A DNA stretch of 64,000 nucleotides from Mycolicibacterium austroafricanum (GTDB lineage Bacteria > Actinomycetota > Actinomycetes > Mycobacteriales > Mycobacteriaceae), in assembly GCF_902705885.1 (NCBI RefSeq), contig NZ_CACSIP010000017.1, forward strand, positions 1-64,000, written 5' to 3'. The position numbers were made by a program, and so were the translations under genes. Shown here one piece after another: positions 57,248 to 64,000 of the stretch (the stretch's first letter is position 1; each line of letters opens with the position of its first letter). The notes under the pieces are model-generated. The model had not been told where the DNA came from. It was given only the letters and a program-made list of their open reading frames with translations, and searched no databases.

Positions 57248-57278
57248 ACGGTAGAAGTTCGAGCGCGCTCGAACGCAA
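57248..57278 (-). promoter_or_regulatory. MerR-type promoter with 19-base spacer and 18-bp palindrome
   Basis: On the minus strand TTGCGT (57273-57278) and TACCGT (57248-57253) are 19 bases apart. The spacer contains the perfect palindrome GTTCGAGCGCGCTCGAAC (57257-57274, just touching the -35). Long spacers twisted into shape by a dimeric activator are the mark of MerR regulation. The ATG is seven bases past the -10. Confidence 0.65.
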
Positions 57279-57353
57279 GCTCGACCCCAGCAGTGGACCG
57301 TGCATCGTTGACGACCGCCGGTGAAGAAGTGCTGAGGCGGATCTGGTGAGGCG

Positions 57354-57812
57354 CTACGGTGCTTTGCCTTCGAGGTGCCGCTTGAGGCGACCCAGGCCCC
57401 TTTCCGCACGTCGACGCATCAGTTGCCCGGCCACGGGCAGCAGGAGATGTCGAGTCAGCGCGCCATCGCTTCGGCTGCACATACGCCAACGGACCTCGCA
57501 CGCGTCCGGGCCCACGTCGCGGAACTCGATCTCCATGCGCGGCAGTAGGAATGGCAGGTCACCCTCGGTGACCAGCCGTCGTGACGCCTCGACCTCCACC
57601 ACCTGGATCAGCACCTGCCGGTTACCGCGTAGAGGTACTGCCACAGTCTCCGAGTAGGTTTTTCCGACAGTCGCGAACGACAACTCGTCCTGCCCGACGA
57701 TTGCGATCACGCCGGGAAACCAGTCGCCGAAGTTCTCGAGGTCAGCCGCGTAGGCAAACGCCTGTATCCGGGAACAGTCGACGATGACGGCGGAACTGGC
57801 CAACTGGTACAT
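57354..57812 (-). CDS. SRPBCC/polyketide-cyclase-like protein
   Basis: The 152-residue protein is a single START-like domain (SSAVIVDCSRIQAFAYAADLENFGDWFPGV, MEIEFRDVGPDACEVRWRM, a C-terminal helix RRAERGLGRLKRHLEG). The ligand is unknown. ATG 57812 follows GGAG; ATG 57824 is the alternative. It is divergent from a MerR gene, whose operator lies between them. Confidence 0.82.
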   Translation of the reverse strand: MYQLASSAVIVDCSRIQAFAYAADLENFGDWFPGVIAIVGQDELSFATVGKTYSETVAVPLRGNRQVLIQVVEVEASRRLVTEGDLPFLLPRMEIEFRDVGPDACEVRWRMCSRSDGALTRHLLLPVAGQLMRRRAERGLGRLKRHLEGKAP

Positions 57813-57839
57813 ACGACTCCTCACGACTGGGATCGACGA

Positions 57840-57871
57840 ACGTTAAGCTATAGACGTAGGTCTATAGTCAA
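57840..57871 (-). promoter_or_regulatory. MerR-type divergent promoter region with 8-bp inverted repeat
   Basis: CTATAGAC-GTAG-GTCTATAG (57848-57867) is a perfect inverted repeat. On the minus strand it fills the 20-base spacer between TTGACT (57866-57871) and TAACGT (57840-57845). This fits activation of the SRPBCC gene by the divergent MerR protein. Confidence 0.68.
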
Positions 57872-57885
57872 GGCCGGGATACCCG

Positions 57886-58263
57886 ATGAAGATCAGCGAA
57901 CTGGAAGCGCGCACCGGCGTCGGCCGCCACGCCCTCCGCTATTACGAGCGCCGTGGCCTGCTCGGCGAGATTCCCCGCAGCGATGGCAACAACTATCGCG
58001 AGTATCCGGATTCCCTGGTCGACGAGGTGAAGCTGTTACGCAGCATGCAGGCGATGGGTTTCTCGTTGAGCGAGCTCCGGGAGGTCCTCGACGGGGTGCG
58101 CGCCAGCGACATCAACTGCGCGGACGGCGCCCGACTGCTGGCCGACAAACGCGCGCGGGTCGACGAGCAGATCAGCGGCCTCCGTGAAGTCAGTCGCCGG
58201 TTGGGCCGCGAACAGAAACGCTTGGAAGCCAGCGCACGCCGCCGCGGCATCCCACTCGGGTAG
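57886..58263 (+). CDS. MerR-family regulator
   Basis: The 125-residue protein has the MerR helix-turn-helix (MKISELEARTGVGRHALRYYERRGLL), wing (YREYPDSLVDEV) and coiled-coil dimer helix. One Cys (DINCADG) is present, but there is no typical metal loop. It is divergent from the SRPBCC gene and presumably acts through the repeat at 57848. Confidence 0.9.
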   Translation: MKISELEARTGVGRHALRYYERRGLLGEIPRSDGNNYREYPDSLVDEVKLLRSMQAMGFSLSELREVLDGVRASDINCADGARLLADKRARVDEQISGLREVSRRLGREQKRLEASARRRGIPLG

Positions 58264-58334
58264 TACTCGACAGAGGCTCCAGGGTTCGCCGGTGCACATC
58301 TGCACGTCCACCGTTCCGGTCCGGGCCACCCCGC

Positions 58335-59282
58335 TCAGCTGTACCGCGCTACAAGCGCGCCGCCGATCGCGGCGAGATGGTCGCGTACGCCCTGCGGGCC
58401 GGTGACTTCGAGCCATTCGGTGAGCCAGGCAAGTTCGCCGGCCAGGGCGTACTCGTCGTGGCCGCGGATCACGATGTCGATCCGGCCGTCCGGCGTGGAA
58501 CCGCCAACTTCGAGGCGACCCCCGAGCACCCTCCGGAGCAGGCCGAGACCGTCGGGAGCGCAGATGGCCCGGGCCTCGAGAGGGGTGCGTCTTCGGTCCA
58601 CCTCGTCGGCGATCTCGCGCCAGCTCTCAGCAAGGTCGAATCCCTGGGGCCGTTGGACGGGGTCCTCGGTCAACTCGACTGATGACACACGGTCGATCCG
58701 GAAGGACCGTCGACCGGTCTCCGTATGGGAGAGCAGGTACCACGTCGGCCCCTTGGCGACGACGCCCAGCGGGTGGACGGTCCGCTCGGTCTCCGAGCCC
58801 TTGCGGTCGACGTAGCCGAGCCGCACCTGGACGCCGCGGATCACCGCCTCTTGAAGTTCGTCGAGAAACCGGGGCGGTTGGGGCTCGAGCCGGCTGGATC
58901 CCCAGTGTCGCGGGTCCACGACGACTGATGTCGCGGCTCTCGCGGCCTGCTCCCGGAAGGGCTCAGGAAGCGCGCGTACGAGCTTGCGCAGAGCGGCCTT
59001 CGCGTCCGGGGTTGCCGTCGAAGCGGGCCCGGCTACCAGAAAGAGGGCGCGAGCCTCGCTCGCGGTCAGGCCGGAAAGGTCGGTGCGAGCGCCGCCCAGC
59101 AGGCGCCAGCCGCCCCCTCTGCCTTGCATGGAGTACACCGGCACCCCGGCGATGCTCAACGCTTCGAGGTCGCGGCGGGCGGTGCGCTCGGACACCTCCA
59201 GCTCCAGGGCGACCTCCGATGCGGTGACCTGCTCGCGCTGCTGGAGCAGCAGGAGGATGGCTATCAGCCGGTCAGCTCGCAC
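58335..59282 (-). CDS. WYL-domain (YafY/DeoR-type) transcriptional regulator
   Basis: The 315-residue regulator has an N-terminal HTH_11 (VRADRLIAILLLLQQREQVTASEVALELEVSERTARRDLEAL), then GVPVYSMQGRGGGWRLLGG, and a WYL domain (HPLGVVAKGPTWYLLSHTETGRRSFRIDRVSSVEL) with a WCX tail. WYL domains sense nucleic acids or small ligands. GTG 59282 starts exactly at the helix-turn-helix; the very long upstream frame is rejected. It is divergent from a maleylpyruvate isomerase-like gene. Confidence 0.88.
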   Translation of the reverse strand: MRADRLIAILLLLQQREQVTASEVALELEVSERTARRDLEALSIAGVPVYSMQGRGGGWRLLGGARTDLSGLTASEARALFLVAGPASTATPDAKAALRKLVRALPEPFREQAARAATSVVVDPRHWGSSRLEPQPPRFLDELQEAVIRGVQVRLGYVDRKGSETERTVHPLGVVAKGPTWYLLSHTETGRRSFRIDRVSSVELTEDPVQRPQGFDLAESWREIADEVDRRRTPLEARAICAPDGLGLLRRVLGGRLEVGGSTPDGRIDIVIRGHDEYALAGELAWLTEWLEVTGPQGVRDHLAAIGGALVARYS

Positions 59283-59300
59283 CCAACCACACTCCCATAT

Positions 59301-59327
59301 CAAACCGGCCAGCAGATGACCGGTTTG
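59301..59327. promoter_or_regulatory. Inverted repeat between WYL regulator and its divergent gene
   Basis: CAAACCGG (59301-59308) and CCGGTTTG (59320-59327) are exact complements with an 11-base centre. The centre-to-centre distance of 19 bases would put both arms on one DNA face. CACAAT (59334-59339) six bases before ATG 59346 may be the -10 box of the divergent gene. Confidence 0.5.
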
Positions 59328-59345
59328 AGTCGGCACAATGCCGTC

Positions 59346-59990
59346 ATGACCACACAGACCAGTGTCACCACGGACCACCTCAACGATCCCAGGCCAATGC
59401 TCGACCGCGCCATCGCCACCGGTGGGTTCGTCGTCGCCGGCGTCCGGCCAGAGCAACTGACGGACCCCACGCCGTGCACAGACATGGACGTGCGAGCACT
59501 GCTCGCCCACCTCATCGGCGTGCTGAACCGAGTTGCTGCGCTCGGCAACGGCGAAAATCCCTTCGCAGTCTCCGAAACCACTGTCCCGGACGACCGCTGG
59601 TCCGATGCGTGGAGGCAGTCGGGGAGACGAGCCTTGGATGCCTGGAGCGAAGACGCCGTGCTCGAACGACCCATGGCACTGCCGTGGATCGAAGGCAGCG
59701 GCGCCCAGGTACTGGCGTCCTACTTCTCCGAGCTGACCGTCCACACGTGGGACCTTGCGACGGCGACCGGTCAGCAGCCCGACTGGGACGTCACGGTCGT
59801 CACCGCGGCGCTCGGAGCAGCCCGCCAGATGCTCCCGGCCGAGAACCGCCGAGCGCTCTATGCGGAGATCTCGGCCGCGAGGGGGCTCGAAGAGGTCACC
59901 GTCCCGTTCGCGGAGGCTGTCCCGATCTCCGACGACGCCCCCGCCATCGACCGCCTCGTTGCCTGGAATGGCCGGGATCCGCGCCGCTGA
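59346..59990 (+). CDS. TIGR03086-type metal-binding (DinB superfamily) protein
   Basis: The 214-residue protein belongs to the actinobacterial TIGR03086/maleylpyruvate isomerase-like group: VVAGVRPEQLTDPTPCTDMDVRALLAHLIGVLNRVA, then YFSELTVHTWDLATATGQ, with the His residues expected for metal binding, and a C-terminal helical part. The role is unknown; mycothiol use is possible. The ATG at 59346 matches the family's usual start and the promoter spacing. Confidence 0.8.
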   Translation: MTTQTSVTTDHLNDPRPMLDRAIATGGFVVAGVRPEQLTDPTPCTDMDVRALLAHLIGVLNRVAALGNGENPFAVSETTVPDDRWSDAWRQSGRRALDAWSEDAVLERPMALPWIEGSGAQVLASYFSELTVHTWDLATATGQQPDWDVTVVTAALGAARQMLPAENRRALYAEISAARGLEEVTVPFAEAVPISDDAPAIDRLVAWNGRDPRR

Positions 59991-60130
59991 TCCTGACGGT
60001 ACGGACAGATGCGGCTCGACGTCGTGGCTGTCCGGCGGGGCGGTCGGACGTCCAAACCCGTTGGGCCACATGCTATTGGTCTTGGCACGGTCTATTCGGG
60101 GGAGAGGCGAGGCGGGAGCACCCCAGACGT

Positions 60131-60682
60131 TCACTCCAATGGCTCGGGCGTGAAGGTGACGTCGACTCCGCCAACGGTCATGGTCACCAGACCTTCCATC
60201 ACCATCACCTGCGCCGAGACCCGTCGATCGACGGTCTGGGCCAGCTGCTGCACCGGCGGATGCGGTATCTGCACCACCGACAGGTTCGCCAACCGTCCCA
60301 CTTTGGGTCTCACGGTGCGCCACCAGGTGGCCACGCCGGCGGCGAACGGGAACAGCAGTACCTGGTCAGCCTGGCTGGCCGCCTTGCTCAAGGCGCGTTC
60401 ATCGGGCTGGCCAACGTTGATCCACTCCAGGATCCGGCCCGTGTAGTCCGCGAGCCGCAAGTCCGGTACGCCAGGGGTGGACAGGCCCGCCCCGAACGCC
60501 AACTCGCCGTCGACGTCGCTGAGCCGATGTGCGCGCAGCCCAAACGCCAACAACCGCACCACCATCCGCTCATCGGTCTCGCTGGGATGACGGGCCACGG
60601 TCAGCGTGTGATCGGCGTAGTAACCGTGATCGATATCGGAGACGCCAAGTTCGACTTTGAATACCGTTGCAGAAAGGGCCAC
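60131..60682 (-). CDS. YaeQ family protein
   Basis: The 183-residue protein matches YaeQ over its length: MALSATVFKVELGVSDIDHGYY, LTVARHPSETDERMVVRLLAFGLRAH, EWINVGQPDERALSKAASQA and a late QIMVMEG-like strand (SAQVMVMEGLVTMTVG). YaeQ has a PD-(D/E)xK nuclease-like fold of unknown function; it was linked to RfaH-type suppression in enterics. The start is GTG at 60682. The 140 bases before its stop (59991-60130) and the 211 bases after its start (60683-60893) hold no recognisable gene. Confidence 0.9.
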   Translation of the reverse strand: MALSATVFKVELGVSDIDHGYYADHTLTVARHPSETDERMVVRLLAFGLRAHRLSDVDGELAFGAGLSTPGVPDLRLADYTGRILEWINVGQPDERALSKAASQADQVLLFPFAAGVATWWRTVRPKVGRLANLSVVQIPHPPVQQLAQTVDRRVSAQVMVMEGLVTMTVGGVDVTFTPEPLE

Positions 60683-60893
60683 GTCATAGTGTCCATCCTG
60701 GTGGCGTTCCCCGAGCAGTCAGGCCACTTCGAGCGGTCAGGGCGCCGCGCCAGCCGTCGGTTTGAGCGCCACCGATAGGCCCCAGCACGGTTCAGGATGG
60801 GAACGGCGACAAAGCGACTGCCCGTGTGGACACATCTGCCAGATGCTCCCGTTCCACGAACTTGTTCGCGGTGGGCGATTGCCGACGCGATGG

Positions 60894-61451
60894 TCAGAGG
60901 CTCTCGAGGAAGGCCTCAGCCGCGTCGTGGACCCGGTCGTGCTCACCGGTGGCCAGTAGGTCGAGCAGGAGCCCGCGGATCGTGGCGATCACCAGCGTCG
61001 CCCTCTGCGCGGCTGTCGCCGGGTCAACGTCGGGGCCTTGCACCTTGCACAGTGAGCCCATCCAGTCGGACACTACCTGCTCGAGGAACGCCGAGAACCG
61101 CTGTGGTGCTTGCAGAGCGCGCCCGTAGACCGCGAAGAACAGTCGAAACTCCGGGCCCCGATCCGGGTCGGATGTCCATTCCCAGGTCGAGCGCGCCGCT
61201 GCCGCCAGGTCGGGAGTGTCGGTGAGCATGTCACCGGTGGCCACCACGAGGCGCTCCCGCAGACGTTGCAGGACCGCCTGAAACATCTGCTCCTTCGTGC
61301 CGAAGTGATGCACGAGTGTGTTGGAGGTGACCCCGACGGCAGCAGCGACGGGGCGCCAGGTCAGCTCCGAGAACCCCTGCGTGACCGCGTAGTCGGTGAT
61401 GGCGTCGAGCAGTTCGGCCCGTCGCCGGTGGTCTACCGGCCGTCCGGCCAT
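60894..61451 (-). CDS. TetR-family regulator
   Basis: The 185-residue protein starts MAGRPVDHRRRAELLDAITDYAVTQGFSELTWRPVAAAVGVTSNTLVHHFGTKEQM, a standard TetR helix-turn-helix, with a TetR_C ligand domain. It is divergent from the oxidoreductase gene and probably represses it. The intergenic region (61452-61564) is AT-rich (GTGTATAACTAATAG), but no clean palindrome was found. Confidence 0.88.
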   Translation of the reverse strand: MAGRPVDHRRRAELLDAITDYAVTQGFSELTWRPVAAAVGVTSNTLVHHFGTKEQMFQAVLQRLRERLVVATGDMLTDTPDLAAAARSTWEWTSDPDRGPEFRLFFAVYGRALQAPQRFSAFLEQVVSDWMGSLCKVQGPDVDPATAAQRATLVIATIRGLLLDLLATGEHDRVHDAAEAFLESL

Positions 61452-61564
61452 CGAGTACCTCCTGGCGTGGTTGCGTATTCCTTGTGCGAGTGTATAACTA
61501 ATAGGGCGACACGGCCCGCCGCCGTTGCGGAGGTTCGGCCAGACCAATCATGAAGGAGACAACC

Positions 61565-62560
61565 ATGGCCCAAGTCGTAGTGTTCGACGAGTTCGGCGGT
61601 GCCGATGTCCTGCGGATCATCGACGAACCGATCAGCGAGCCGGGCGCGGCCGAACTGCGGGTGAAGGTCCAGGCCTTCGGAATCAATCGTCTCGACCAGA
61701 TGATGCGCGCAGGGGAGTATCCCGCGCCGATCCGACTGCCCCACGCCCATCTCGGCGTTGAGGGGACCGGTACCGTCGACGCAGTCGGTCCAGGCGTTGA
61801 AGACTTCTCCATCGGAGACGACGTCATCATCACCGCCGTGCCCGACGCCGACACTCGCGGGACCTACGCCGAGTATGTGAACGTTCCGGCCAACCGAGTC
61901 ATTGCGCGGCCCGACGCCCTCGACGCGGTCGGCGCCGCAGCGCTCTGGGTGTCGTACTCCACCGCCTACGGCGCTCTCGTCGAGAAGGCCTCGATGCGAC
62001 CCGGCGACCATGTGTTGATCACCGCCGCCTCAAGCGGCCTGGGCCTGGCGGCCATTCAGATCGCCAACCAGATCGGCGCCATTCCACTGGCCGTCACGCG
62101 CAGCCCCGAGAAAACCGACGCACTACTGCGCGCGGGTGCGGCCACTGTAATCGGCCCCGACGCCACAGATGTCTCCGAGGCTGCCAGAACCCACACCGGC
62201 GGTGCGGGCGTGGACATCGTCGTCGACTCGGTGATGGGCCCCGGGCTTGCCCAGCTGGCCACCGCGGCGAAGATGGGGGGAACCCTGGTCACGGTGGGGT
62301 GGTTGGACCCACGACCGGCGTCCTTCCCGATGAATCCCCTCACGATCTACCGGTACGCGAGCTTTGAGCACACCCTCGATCCCGCCGCCGTTCGACGGAT
62401 CGCCTCATTCCTGGACGCTGGGCTGCGCACGGGAGCACTGCGGCCCACCGTCGACCGGGTGTTTCCGTTCGCCGAGGTCGCCGATGCACACCGCCACCTC
62501 GAGCGGGGGGAGCAGATGGGCAAGGTCGTCGTCGCACATCCGTCGGCGTCGGCAGCATGA
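61565..62560 (+). CDS. Medium-chain dehydrogenase/quinone oxidoreductase family protein
   Basis: The 331-residue NADPH-dependent oxidoreductase has the MDR layout: N-terminal GroES-like part (VVFDEFGGADVLRIIDEP, GINRLDQMMRAGEYP, HLGVEGTGTVDAVGPGV), Rossmann motif VLITAASSGLGLAAIQIANQIGA, VVDSVMGPGLAQL and a terminal HRHLERGEQMGKVVV. Zinc ligands of alcohol dehydrogenases are absent, so it is of the zinc-independent quinone reductase kind. ATG 61565 has GAAGGAG seven bases upstream; ATG 61550 overlaps it. Confidence 0.88.
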   Translation: MAQVVVFDEFGGADVLRIIDEPISEPGAAELRVKVQAFGINRLDQMMRAGEYPAPIRLPHAHLGVEGTGTVDAVGPGVEDFSIGDDVIITAVPDADTRGTYAEYVNVPANRVIARPDALDAVGAAALWVSYSTAYGALVEKASMRPGDHVLITAASSGLGLAAIQIANQIGAIPLAVTRSPEKTDALLRAGAATVIGPDATDVSEAARTHTGGAGVDIVVDSVMGPGLAQLATAAKMGGTLVTVGWLDPRPASFPMNPLTIYRYASFEHTLDPAAVRRIASFLDAGLRTGALRPTVDRVFPFAEVADAHRHLERGEQMGKVVVAHPSASAA

Positions 62561-62707
62561 ACGTCGTTGACCCTGTGATCTGCCGGCCCGATGAAGACAT
62601 CTCAAAGGCGCTGGACGACAACTCATCAGGTGAAGGGCGCGCCCCGCGCACACTTGGAACTGGCGGTGGATCACCGGCGCAATGTCGGATTCGGCAGAGC
62701 CGCAGGG

Positions 62708-63084
62708 TCAAACGCTCAACGACCCCTCGTCCAGTTCGATCCCGATGACTCGGGCGACGCGGGATATGTCAGCGTCCCCGGCGAGCAGTGCCAGACCGCG
62801 ACGGTCCGCCCACGCCGCAATCATGCAGTCGACCATCCCGCGAGGGGCGACGCCCACTTGTCGACACCGACGATAGATTCTCGTCGCGGCGTCGAAATCG
62901 GCGACTGGATCGAAGTGCGCTAAACCGAACCGCAGCAGCATGCGCCGGCCAACACCTCCATCAGCACCGGCTCGGTGAACATCAGCGGCCCATCGGTGGC
63001 GATCAACTCGGCAACCCGCTGGTCGGCTTTGCTGCCCGTGGCCCGGTCGTACTCAACCCACGCAGAGGTATCGGCCAGGATCAC
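62708..63084 (-). pseudogene. vapC: Disrupted VapC toxin (PIN domain)
   Basis: GTG at 63084 starts VILADTSAWVEYDRATGSKADQRV with the first active-site Asp. The frame continues to TEPVLMEVLAGA and then stops at 62920. In the next frame MLLRFGLAHFDPVADFDAATRIYR and GMVDCMIAAWADRRGLALLAGDADISRVARVIGIE complete the PIN domain to 62708. About ten codons between the two parts are missing and the frame is shifted, so no active toxin is made in one piece. Relatives are about 130-135 residues long. Confidence 0.8.
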
Positions 63085-63188
63085 CCGCCGACGCCGGGCT
63101 CGGTATCGGCCGGAACCTCACCGATTGCGCGCGCACCCCGCATTGCCAGCGCCTCCTCGCGCGTCATCAGCTGGCCTGCCAGACGCAG
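63081..63188 (-). pseudogene. vapB: Truncated VapB antitoxin
   Basis: Only the end of the antitoxin remains: NLRLAGQLMTREEALAMRG and a short tail to the stop at 63081, which overlaps the vapC start by four bases (GTGA). An in-frame TAA lies just upstream and the DNA-binding half is gone. The break abuts the promoter region of the SnoaL-like gene, marking a deletion or insertion border. Confidence 0.6.
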
Positions 63189-63259
63189 GTTTTATGCACC
63201 TCGACTTGGACTTCGAACACCGACATACCGTTGTCGCGACGGTGCCGGACGCTGGTGGC

Positions 63260-63658
63260 ATGAACAAGAACATGGTTGACACGACCTTGGTTGCTGCGGA
63301 TGCGGCGCTCGCGGTGTGGTTGGAGATGTGGAACACGGATAGTGAGACCGCGCGTCGGATCTGTAGTGATGATTTCCGGATTCATTTCCTGATCTCCGAG
63401 ACCGACGGGTCCAACCCGGGCGACGACGTGCTGGGCGCGCAGAGTTTCGCTCGGTTTCTGGAGGTGTATCGCAAGCGCCATCCGGATGTGGTGTTCACCG
63501 AGGTGGCGCGCGCCGTAGACGGCGCGCATGGGCGGATGCTGTGGAACATGCAGGCCGGGGATCTGGCTGCGGGCGGGATCGATGTCTTCGACTTCACCGA
63601 CGATGGGCTGATCCGCGAGGTGTGGTCGGTGAACGGGACGCGCGCGCACCTCACCTGA
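63260..63658 (+). CDS. SnoaL-like/NTF2-fold protein
   Basis: The 132-residue protein shows the SnoaL-like pattern: an N-terminal helix (LVAADAALAVWLEMWNTDSETARRICSDDFRIHF), a central RHPDVVFTEVARAVDG and a final barrel strand pair (GIDVFDFTDDGLIREVWSVNG). Family members include small isomerases, hydrolases and binding proteins; no catalytic residues can be assigned. It lies 20 bases ahead of a WYL-type regulator gene on the same strand. Confidence 0.78.
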   Translation: MNKNMVDTTLVAADAALAVWLEMWNTDSETARRICSDDFRIHFLISETDGSNPGDDVLGAQSFARFLEVYRKRHPDVVFTEVARAVDGAHGRMLWNMQAGDLAAGGIDVFDFTDDGLIREVWSVNGTRAHLT

Positions 63659-63678
63659 GATCGGGGAGACTCACATTC

Positions 63679-64000
63679 ATGAGGAGAGCCGAGCGGTTGT
63701 ACGCGCTGGTCGATCTGCTGCGGGGATCACGCCGGCCGCTGTCAGCCGCTCGGCTCTCCGAGGAGTTCGACGTGTCCAAGCGCACTATTGAGCGTGACAT
63801 CCAGTCGCTTCAGCTCGCCGGGGTCCCGATTTATGCCGACCATGGCGCGTCGGGCGGGTATTCGATCCTGCGGGAACACTCCCTGCCGCCGCTGAATCTC
63901 ACGGTGCCGGAGTCGCTGGCGGTACTCGCGGGACTTGGCTTACTGGAGACCTCGCCGTATGGTTCGGCGGCGCGTCGGGCGCGGGCGAAGGTCCTGGCGA
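63679..64000 (+). CDS. WYL-type (YafY/DeoR-like) regulator, 3' end outside the window
   Basis: The first 107 residues are visible. They hold an HTH_11 domain (RRAERLYALVDLLRG, LSAARLSEEFDVSKRTIERDIQSLQLAG), the wing VPIYADHGASGGYSIL and the start of the linker to a presumed WYL domain. It is a second regulator of this type in the window, after the one at 58335. It is probably co-transcribed with the SnoaL-like gene and may regulate it. Confidence 0.82.
   Translation, partial: MRRAERLYALVDLLRGSRRPLSAARLSEEFDVSKRTIERDIQSLQLAGVPIYADHGASGGYSILREHSLPPLNLTVPESLAVLAGLGLLETSPYGSAARRARAKVLA

Noticed and set aside
58335..60323. A 662-codon frame covering the WYL regulator and the region beyond
   Set aside because: It runs antisense through the TIGR03086 gene; the recognisable protein begins at GTG 59282.
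60600..60778. A zinc-ribbon-like string (EYRCRKGHV) on the plus strand resembling the start of RbpA
   Set aside because: It is the antisense of the conserved YaeQ N-terminus and is followed by unrelated sequence.

Overview
This 64-kb GC-rich window comes from a mycobacterium, most likely an environmental fast-growing species (Mycolicibacterium type). Supporting genes are an antigen-85 mycolyltransferase, an mmpS-mmpL pair, a long aceA2-type isocitrate lyase, furA-katG, mycobacterial tpx, a RipD-like inactive NlpC/P60 protein and fatty-acyl-AMP ligase chemistry. Many promoters have a TANNNT-like -10 box six bases before the start codon, the pattern of leaderless mycobacterial mRNAs. No rRNA, tRNA, CRISPR array, prophage or intact insertion sequence was seen. 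Genus and species are inferred from protein families only.

Left part (1-20.1 kb). A truncated cell-wall peptidase gene lies under a perfect CRP-type palindrome. Next comes a tightly coupled signalling operon on the minus strand: receiver-PP2C phosphatase, CHASE3 histidine kinase, single-domain receiver and a phosphodiesterase. An acyltransferase-3 gene and a separate SGNH hydrolase gene follow, then furA-katG. A MenC-like protein that has lost its catalytic lysines precedes aceA2. A minus-strand cluster tenA - URC1 - URC4 - upp matches the core of the URC route of uracil breakdown known from yeasts. DUF899 and tpx genes close this part.

Middle part (20-45.6 kb). This holds envelope and lipid genes: ripD, an orphan fatty-acyl-AMP ligase, exported proteins, an acyl-CoA synthetase, type II NADH dehydrogenase, a TetR-controlled mmpS-mmpL-DUF732-small membrane protein operon and an antigen-85 homologue. 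An ArsR/VOC pair, gluconate uptake and phosphorylation genes (gntK, gntP), and a metallo-beta-lactamase-fold enzyme translationally coupled to a COG0523 metal GTPase follow.

Right part (45.6-64 kb). This is more accessory. It contains transporters, an ArsR operon under a perfect 12-bp inverted repeat, an FKBP lipoprotein, an AraC regulator, a Ser/Thr kinase with an outer sensor domain, two MerR systems with long-spacer promoters, WYL and TetR regulators with adjacent enzymes, and several decaying genes (DUF1801, DinB, aldo/keto reductase, vapBC). The last gene, a WYL-type regulator, runs off the end.

The observations most worth following are the tenA-URC cluster, the MenC pseudoenzyme, the half-site array at the mmpS promoter, the kinase/phosphatase operon and the MBL-COG0523 pair.
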